The translations under genes and the position numbers were made by a program. The notes below the pieces were generated by a model that was not told the origin of the DNA, did not search any database, and was given only the letters and a program-made list of their open reading frames with translations. Positions 7,651 through 11,646 of a DNA stretch of 11,646 nt are shown here, piece by piece (positions within the stretch are counted from its first letter, which is position 1; each line of letters starts with the position of its first letter). Source of the DNA: JAVZJR01 sp037447235 (lineage in GTDB: Archaea; Micrarchaeota; Micrarchaeia; Anstonellales; Bilamarchaeaceae); contig JBBIHC010000020.1 in assembly GCA_037447235.1 (NCBI GenBank), positions 1-11,646 on the forward strand, written 5' to 3'.

Positions 7651-8832
7651 GTGCAAATCGCCAGCTACATCCCTTCCCGAATAGTGTATGATCTTCAAGC
7701 TCTGGAACAAGTAGATTATCACCAGGGCATCACAGCCTTCATGGAAGGTTTCAGCGAGTGCTTCAAAGGCAAAGCGGCTATATATCAATTCGGCGAGGTG
7801 AGGGCTCCCGGAATTTCGGACCTCGATTTGCTGTTGGTTGTCGAGGATGCAGAATGGCGCGAGGCAGAAGCTTGTGCCCGTAAAGCCAGCCAATGCACCT
7901 CAAGATTGGCTTATTTGTTTGTGCATCCCCCTCTTGTGGTGTGCGATTCCCTGGTAGAATCGCTGCCTTACCTGCACACCTTGGAAAACCTTCAGCTCCT
8001 CACCCCTGGCTGGAATCCGCTGGAAAACACCAATCCACAAAATGTTGACAAACACTCCAAACTGATGCGCCACGCAGTGTGGAACAGCTTTATGCGCATG
8101 GTTGCCCTGGAGATGGATAAGAAAACCATCGGGCTGCGGCGGGCGCTGACGCTGACGCATAACCTGTTTCTCACGGCAGCATACAGCAATCATCAGTTTG
8201 GCCAGCATGCTGAGCTAAATCTCGATTCCCCAAGAATGTATCAGCAAATCCTGCAAGCGCCAGCAGAGCAAAGGGAAACTCATCTGCAAAGGCATATCCA
8301 GGAGGTCGTAGATGCGCTGTATGAAGTTGACACCCGGCTGGATGAGCAACTCGCACTCAGAGATGATTTCGGCAAGATGAGAAAATGGGTGGTCAGCCTG
8401 CGCGGACGGTTTGTGCTCCCCATACAAGCAGAATGTATGTTGCGCGAATGCCGTTCGCCTCGTTTTATGCAAGTAGCGCTCTTGGTGTTTGTGCCAGCCT
8501 ATTTGTTAGCTCTTTGCTCACTGCTTGCACACAGAACTGAGAAATCGTTTCATGAGATGGCTGCATTCCGTCGATTGCCTTATCCAAAAAGCCTGGCGCA
8601 GCATTTCCCGCCGACAGCCTTCGAAACCCATTTTTTCAAAGCATGGCAACTTTCGCAGAAGCATCAAGTCCCCTTCCCCTTTGTCTTACCATTTGCCTAT
8701 CGCAAGCCGAAAACTTCTCTAAAAAAAAGATGCGCGGAAGAACTCAGATTATTGTACATTCGCAAGCTGCTGTCATCACGATTGACAGACGCCAAAAAGG
8801 TATCTGTCCGCAGGAAAACTAGGCATGTATAG
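7651..8832 (+). CDS. Second nucleotidyltransferase-fold protein of unknown function, with hydrophobic segment
   Basis: Predicted 393-residue protein. Residues 45-64 (YQFGEVRAPGISDLDLLLVV) match the Pol-beta/MNT nucleotidyltransferase pattern, with the two catalytic-type aspartates at 57 and 59. The residue after the invariant glycine is Glu rather than the usual Ser or Gly. LAYLFVHPPLVVCDSLVESL (86-105) would be the following strand region with D99. Residues 130-260 look helical and rich in Leu/Arg. Residues about 272-293 (FMQVALLVFVPAYLLALCSL and two more) form one strongly hydrophobic stretch long enough to span or anchor to a membrane. The last 45 residues are very basic. It starts with GTG 7651, four bases after the previous stop; a later ATG at 7687 would still retain the motif. 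The 3' end overlaps the GT61 gene by eight bases. Apart from the motif I see little similarity to the preceding protein. Function is unknown; a degenerate, non-catalytic role is possible. Confidence 0.65.
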   Translation: MQIASYIPSRIVYDLQALEQVDYHQGITAFMEGFSECFKGKAAIYQFGEVRAPGISDLDLLLVVEDAEWREAEACARKASQCTSRLAYLFVHPPLVVCDSLVESLPYLHTLENLQLLTPGWNPLENTNPQNVDKHSKLMRHAVWNSFMRMVALEMDKKTIGLRRALTLTHNLFLTAAYSNHQFGQHAELNLDSPRMYQQILQAPAEQRETHLQRHIQEVVDALYEVDTRLDEQLALRDDFGKMRKWVVSLRGRFVLPIQAECMLRECRSPRFMQVALLVFVPAYLLALCSLLAHRTEKSFHEMAAFRRLPYPKSLAQHFPPTAFETHFFKAWQLSQKHQVPFPFVLPFAYRKPKTSLKKRCAEELRLLYIRKLLSSRLTDAKKVSVRRKTRHV

Positions 8833-9871
8833 CTTTCAAAAAGCAATCCTCCATGGATTGCCAGAGATAATAAGAAAGAAAATTAGAAAAAGCATCCACA
8901 ATCTTCAAGGTTACATCCAACCCCAGAAGTTTGGCAATCGCTACATCCGCAGCAGTTTGTTAATTGGACAACCCAATATCCACAGCTGGGAGAGCGCGAC
9001 AACACAATTTATCCTTATCGATACCCGCGAAAAAGGGGTTAGTTTACAACATAATCATGTTTTCGATCCCAACAGGAACCTGATCTATGAGGACAAAGTA
9101 TCCATAAATCCAAAAAAAATTCGCCTGCATCGTTGCACACACGTTGAAGGTACTGTGGCTTATCTATGCAACACATCAGTGGACAATTATTACCACTGGC
9201 TTTGTCTTACCCTACCATTGATTGAGGTTTATCGTAATAAACTGGGTGGCGATCCAGATTTCTACTATGTCGGCAATGCCAGCCTACATTCTTGGCAGAT
9301 AGAATCCTTACAAAAGGCAGGCATCAGTCAAAACAAGTTGATCACTCATGGGATAACCGCTGAACGCATCATTGCCTTAATTCCTAACCGGAAGGGAGGC
9401 GTTGATGAGAGTTTTTTACGCTTTACGAGAAATTTATTTTATGTTCCTGAAAGCGATAAATCGCTTCCCAAAAAGCTCTATGTAGGTCGAGGTGACACGA
9501 AAAAACGCCCTTTCCTCAACGAAAACGAATGTATGCGTTTCCTTCAATCAGAGTTCGGCTTTACGTGTACCACAATGGACCATAAATCCATACAATCACA
9601 GGCTGAACTATTTCGAGCTGCACAGGTGATTATCGCACCCCACGGGGCTGCGTTGACCAACTTGTTATTCAGCAACCCTGAGGCGATCGCAATTGAACTG
9701 ATGCCCAAGGGATACGAAAACCCGTGTTTCAGGGATATCGCCAACTTTGTGGGTTGCACCTTCATCCGCCTAGAGGGAATTCCAACAGAGGATGCGCCAG
9801 AGCCCAGGTCATTACGCGTAGATGTAACGCAACTGAAAAACTTACTCATGCGCGCTAATCTGCATTCATGA
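8825..9871 (+). CDS. GT61-family (DUF563) glycosyltransferase
   Basis: Predicted 348-residue glycosyltransferase of the GT61/DUF563 family. In bacteria this family occurs in capsule and O-antigen loci; its characterised eukaryotic members are xylosyl- and N-acetylglucosaminyltransferases. Diagnostic segments are SVDNYYHWLCLTLPLI (118-133), KKLYVGRGDTKKRPFLNE (216-233, holding the conserved Arg after the strand), QSQAELFRAAQVIIAPHGAA (257-276) and LTNLLFSNPEAIAIEL (277-292). The N-terminal 40 residues are basic and amphipathic. No signal peptide is evident, so a cytoplasmic enzyme acting at the membrane is most likely. ATG 8825 overlaps the preceding stop by eight bases, with AGGA at 8813-8816 upstream. 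The 3' end overlaps the next gene by four bases (ATGA). Base composition is more AT-rich than in the genes just upstream, suggesting a partly separate origin. The donor sugar is not predictable. Confidence 0.85.
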   Translation: MYSFQKAILHGLPEIIRKKIRKSIHNLQGYIQPQKFGNRYIRSSLLIGQPNIHSWESATTQFILIDTREKGVSLQHNHVFDPNRNLIYEDKVSINPKKIRLHRCTHVEGTVAYLCNTSVDNYYHWLCLTLPLIEVYRNKLGGDPDFYYVGNASLHSWQIESLQKAGISQNKLITHGITAERIIALIPNRKGGVDESFLRFTRNLFYVPESDKSLPKKLYVGRGDTKKRPFLNENECMRFLQSEFGFTCTTMDHKSIQSQAELFRAAQVIIAPHGAALTNLLFSNPEAIAIELMPKGYENPCFRDIANFVGCTFIRLEGIPTEDAPEPRSLRVDVTQLKNLLMRANLHS

Positions 9872-11154
9872 GCATGAGAATAGTGCACATCAACACCAAT
9901 GATGGCGATGACGGCGTAGGGCGGGCAGCTTACCGCTTGCACCTCGCATTAAGAGCAGCCGGTGTGGATTCGAGCATGTTCGTCCAGCGGCAAACCAGTG
10001 CACAGGCTCATGTCACGCGCTATCGCCATCCCCGTACCTGGCGTGCACGGCTAAGGCAGAGGTTGCGCTCCCAAACCATCAAGCGAAGCCTGGCTGCTTA
10101 TCAGGAAACGCGCCCAGAGGGCTACGAACGCTTCAGCGATGATCGCACCATCTACCAAAAAGAAGTACTCACGCAGATGCCTCAGGCGCAACTCATCCAC
10201 CTGCATTCCATCGCAGATTTCATCGACTACAGCAGCTTTTTTAGGGGAATAGCAAATGAAACAAATCCAATCGTATGGACACTGCACGATATGGAACCTT
10301 TCACGGGCGGTTGCCACTACGATTTTGGATGCGGGCGATTTACATCAGGCTGCGGCGCATGCCCACAATTGGGTTCGGACAACCCCAAAGATCTCTCCCA
10401 TCAGGTGTGGGAGCGCAAAGAGCGCATTTTCAGCCAGATACCCGCACACCGGCTGCACATCGTCGCTCTGAATCAGTGGATGGCGGATGAAGTCGCGAAA
10501 AGCCCGCTGCTCAACCGCTTCTCGCGGCACATCATCCCCAACGGCGTGAATCTCGAGGATTTTGCCCCGCGCCCACGAAATTTTGCACGGAACACCCTGG
10601 GCATTCCTCAAGAGGCACGCGTGCTACTGTATGTCGCCAGCTCGATGAAAACACGCCGCAAAGGTTTTCATATACTGGCACAGGCTGTTAAATCCGTCGA
10701 AAGGAGAGAAGATCTTTTTCTGCTCTCTCTAGGAAGCGGACAACCCAATCTCGAGGTACATATTCCACATCTTCACATTGGGAGTGTATACAACGATCGT
10801 TTGCTCTCGCTTATTTACAGTGCAGCCGACGTCTTTGTCCTCCCCTCTTTACAAGATAATCTACCCAATACCGTACTGGAAGCAATGGCTTGTGGAACTC
10901 CTGTGCTCGCGTCGAATGTCGGGGGAATCCCAGATGTCATTCAACATGGACATTCCGGTATCCTTGTGCCCCCCGCAGATGCTCTTGAATTAGGACAAGC
11001 AATTGCCCAATTTCTAAGCGACTCAAAGCTGGTGGAAAAGATCTCGTCAAATAGCAGAAAGCGTATCGCAGAGCACTTCAGCCAAGACCTTCAGGCTAAA
11101 AAAACCCTTGAAATGTACCAGCTTTTAGTCTTAGAACCTCCTCATTCTGCATAA
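9868..11154 (+). CDS. GT4-family glycosyltransferase with conserved cysteine cluster (WcaC-like)
   Basis: Predicted 428-residue GT-B retaining glycosyltransferase. The N-terminus RIVHINTNDGDDGVGRAAYR (4-23) is the acceptor-domain start seen in the WcaC-like subgroup, which often has a G-G-A-A/G-R-A-A-Y-R-L signature. WTLHDMEPFTGGCHY (137-151) is followed by C155, C162 and C165 in FGCGRFTSGCGACPQLGS. This four-Cys arrangement is typical of that subgroup and may bind a metal, but that is inference. The C-terminal donor domain contains VLLYVASSMKTRRKGFHIL (252-270), ADVFVLPSLQDNLPNTVLEA (320-339, the E-x7-E site present as D330/E338) and MACGTPVLASNVGGIPDVI (340-358). The ATG at 9868 overlaps the GT61 stop in ATGA; a second ATG two codons later would also serve. 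It is the last intact complete gene before the broken gene at 11159. The sugar specificity is unknown. Confidence 0.9.
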   Translation: MSMRIVHINTNDGDDGVGRAAYRLHLALRAAGVDSSMFVQRQTSAQAHVTRYRHPRTWRARLRQRLRSQTIKRSLAAYQETRPEGYERFSDDRTIYQKEVLTQMPQAQLIHLHSIADFIDYSSFFRGIANETNPIVWTLHDMEPFTGGCHYDFGCGRFTSGCGACPQLGSDNPKDLSHQVWERKERIFSQIPAHRLHIVALNQWMADEVAKSPLLNRFSRHIIPNGVNLEDFAPRPRNFARNTLGIPQEARVLLYVASSMKTRRKGFHILAQAVKSVERREDLFLLSLGSGQPNLEVHIPHLHIGSVYNDRLLSLIYSAADVFVLPSLQDNLPNTVLEAMACGTPVLASNVGGIPDVIQHGHSGILVPPADALELGQAIAQFLSDSKLVEKISSNSRKRIAEHFSQDLQAKKTLEMYQLLVLEPPHSA

Positions 11155-11158
11155 TCCT

Positions 11159-11587
11159 ATGTTCTCTATATTTCAGTGCTAAAGCCATTCATCGGGCACA
11201 TAAAAACTATCCTAGACAATGCTATCCAGAGTTGGATACACCTACCACCGGATTGCGAGGTGATTTTGTGCGGCGACCTCCGGTATAGGAGAGGCATCTT
11301 CAAAGTTCAAGACCAAACTCCTATCCGCACTCAGTCGAAACGAATATGGCACACCTCTATTAGATGATGTTATTGAAAAAGCTGCCCAAATCGCACAACA
11401 CAAAATCCTCTTCTATGTAAATGCAGATCTCCTCCTGCCTCGTGATCTGCTGGCCGCTGTGAGGCGCATCACACTTGATAAATTTTTATTGGTAGGGCAG
11501 AAGATAAATCTGGAGATCGCCAATAAGGAAAATGCCACCCACAACCTCAAAACTTCCTCTGGAGTTCCCCATCGCACCCCAGGGTAA
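11159..11587 (+). pseudogene. Truncated, frame-disrupted GT2-like gene (KPF-GH / NEYGTPLL / YVNAD family)
   Basis: Three consecutive reading-frame segments together spell the first part of a recognisable glycosyltransferase-like family. Segment 1 starts at ATG 11159 with MFSIF. Segment 2, one frame away, gives LKPFIGHIKTILDNAIQSW and then PPDCEVILCGD (ending near 11277). Segment 3, back in the first frame from about 11278, gives SGIGEASSKFK, then RNEYGTPLLDDVIEKAAQIA, ILFYVNADLLLPRDLLAAVR, and FLLVGQKINLEI. The frame changes therefore cancel: one base appears lost near 11171-11177 and one gained near 11275-11280 (GACCTCC). After LEI the resemblance stops and the frame ends at TAA 11585-11587, roughly 140 residues in all, about half of what I remember for the family. 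A new GT2 gene begins inside this tail. The family match is from recall; the disrupted frames are seen directly. Confidence 0.72.
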
Positions 11588-11646
11588 AACTGGCTGGCCA
11601 TGGGACGAAGCCAGCCCACCTCTCCCTCCGCGTATGGCGGATGGCA
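11532..11646 (+). CDS. GT2 glycosyltransferase, 5' end only (continues beyond window)
   Basis: An open frame starts at ATG 11532 and runs off the right edge (38 codons). It contains EFPIAPQGKTGWPWDEASPP at residues 11-30, then LPPRMADG. This GWPW-D/E-E followed by a Pro-rich stretch and a M-x-D-G is the leader that, in many environmental GT2 glycosyltransferases, comes just before the K-I-S-I-V-T-P-S-Y-N domain start. The catalytic domain itself would lie beyond base 11646. A purine-rich AAGGAA (11525-11530) sits immediately before the ATG; its spacing is tight, so the start is probable rather than certain. The gene begins within the decayed 3' end of the preceding pseudogene, in a different frame. 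Identification rests only on the short leader. Confidence 0.6.
   Translation, partial: MPPTTSKLPLEFPIAPQGKTGWPWDEASPPLPPRMADG

Noticed and set aside
7130..7684. 184-codon + strand frame overlapping the first nucleotidyltransferase gene
   Set aside because: It is a frame-shifted shadow: Pro/Ser/Arg-rich translation, no motif, and fully inside a gene with a recognisable signature.
11413..11619. Minus-strand 68-codon frame at the right edge
   Set aside because: It is opposite the readable remains of the GT2-like pseudogene and the start of the next GT2, and has no identifiable domain or ribosome binding site.
1..11646. Searched by eye for CRISPR repeats, tRNA/rRNA genes, transposase genes, terminal inverted repeats and rho-independent terminators
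   Set aside because: None seen: no regularly spaced repeats, no transposase motifs, no strong GC stem followed by a T run. Faint or long-range repeats could be missed without a computed self-comparison.

Overview
The window is a single-direction (+ strand) stretch of a surface-glycan biosynthesis and export locus. It has eleven substantially complete or left-truncated genes, one broken gene, and one gene that starts at the right edge. Glycosyltransferases dominate. There is also the end of a Wzt-type export ATPase, a SAM methyltransferase, two acyltransferases, and two unusual nucleotidyltransferase-fold proteins. I see no rRNA, tRNA, CRISPR array, insertion sequence or convincing terminator. 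The organism is uncertain. The mix of families (CgeB-like glycosyltransferase, GT61/DUF563, a Cys-rich GT4, and a GT2 with a GWPW-type leader) and the weak Shine-Dalgarno signals fit a Chloroflexota (Anaerolineae-like) or similar environmental bacterium. This is inference from remembered family resemblance, not a search result.

Left block (1-4142, AT-rich): 3' part of a Wzt-like ABC ATPase with its carbohydrate-recognition C-domain; a class I SAM methyltransferase with an extra N-terminal domain; a GNAT acetyltransferase; a hexapeptide (left-handed beta-helix) acyltransferase whose 5' end lacks a normal start codon; and a GT4 glycosyltransferase coupled to it by an ATGA overlap. Together these look like export, end-modification and decoration functions of an ABC-exported polysaccharide.

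Right block (4224-11154, mostly GC-richer): a GT2 glycosyltransferase, a CgeB-like glycosyltransferase (Glyco_trans_1_2 type), two consecutive Pol-beta-fold nucleotidyltransferase-like proteins, a GT61 glycosyltransferase, and a GT4 with a conserved cysteine cluster. Four gene pairs across the window overlap by 4-11 bases (one in the left block, three here), and the gaps in this block are 20 bases or less, so it looks like one transcription unit. Base composition changes sharply about 30 codons inside the GT2 gene (near 4310), which suggests that the locus was assembled from pieces of different origin.

Right edge (11155-11646): the remains of a GT2-like gene of the PKPF-GH / NEYGTPLL / YVNADI family. 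It carries two opposite frame changes and is cut short. A new GT2 gene starts inside its 3' end at 11532. No polymerase, flippase, nucleotide-sugar synthesis gene or complete permease lies in the window, so the pathway must continue on both sides.

The least ordinary content is the tandem pair of nucleotidyltransferase-fold proteins (6444-8832) placed between glycosyltransferases. Their motifs are readable but their function is unknown.
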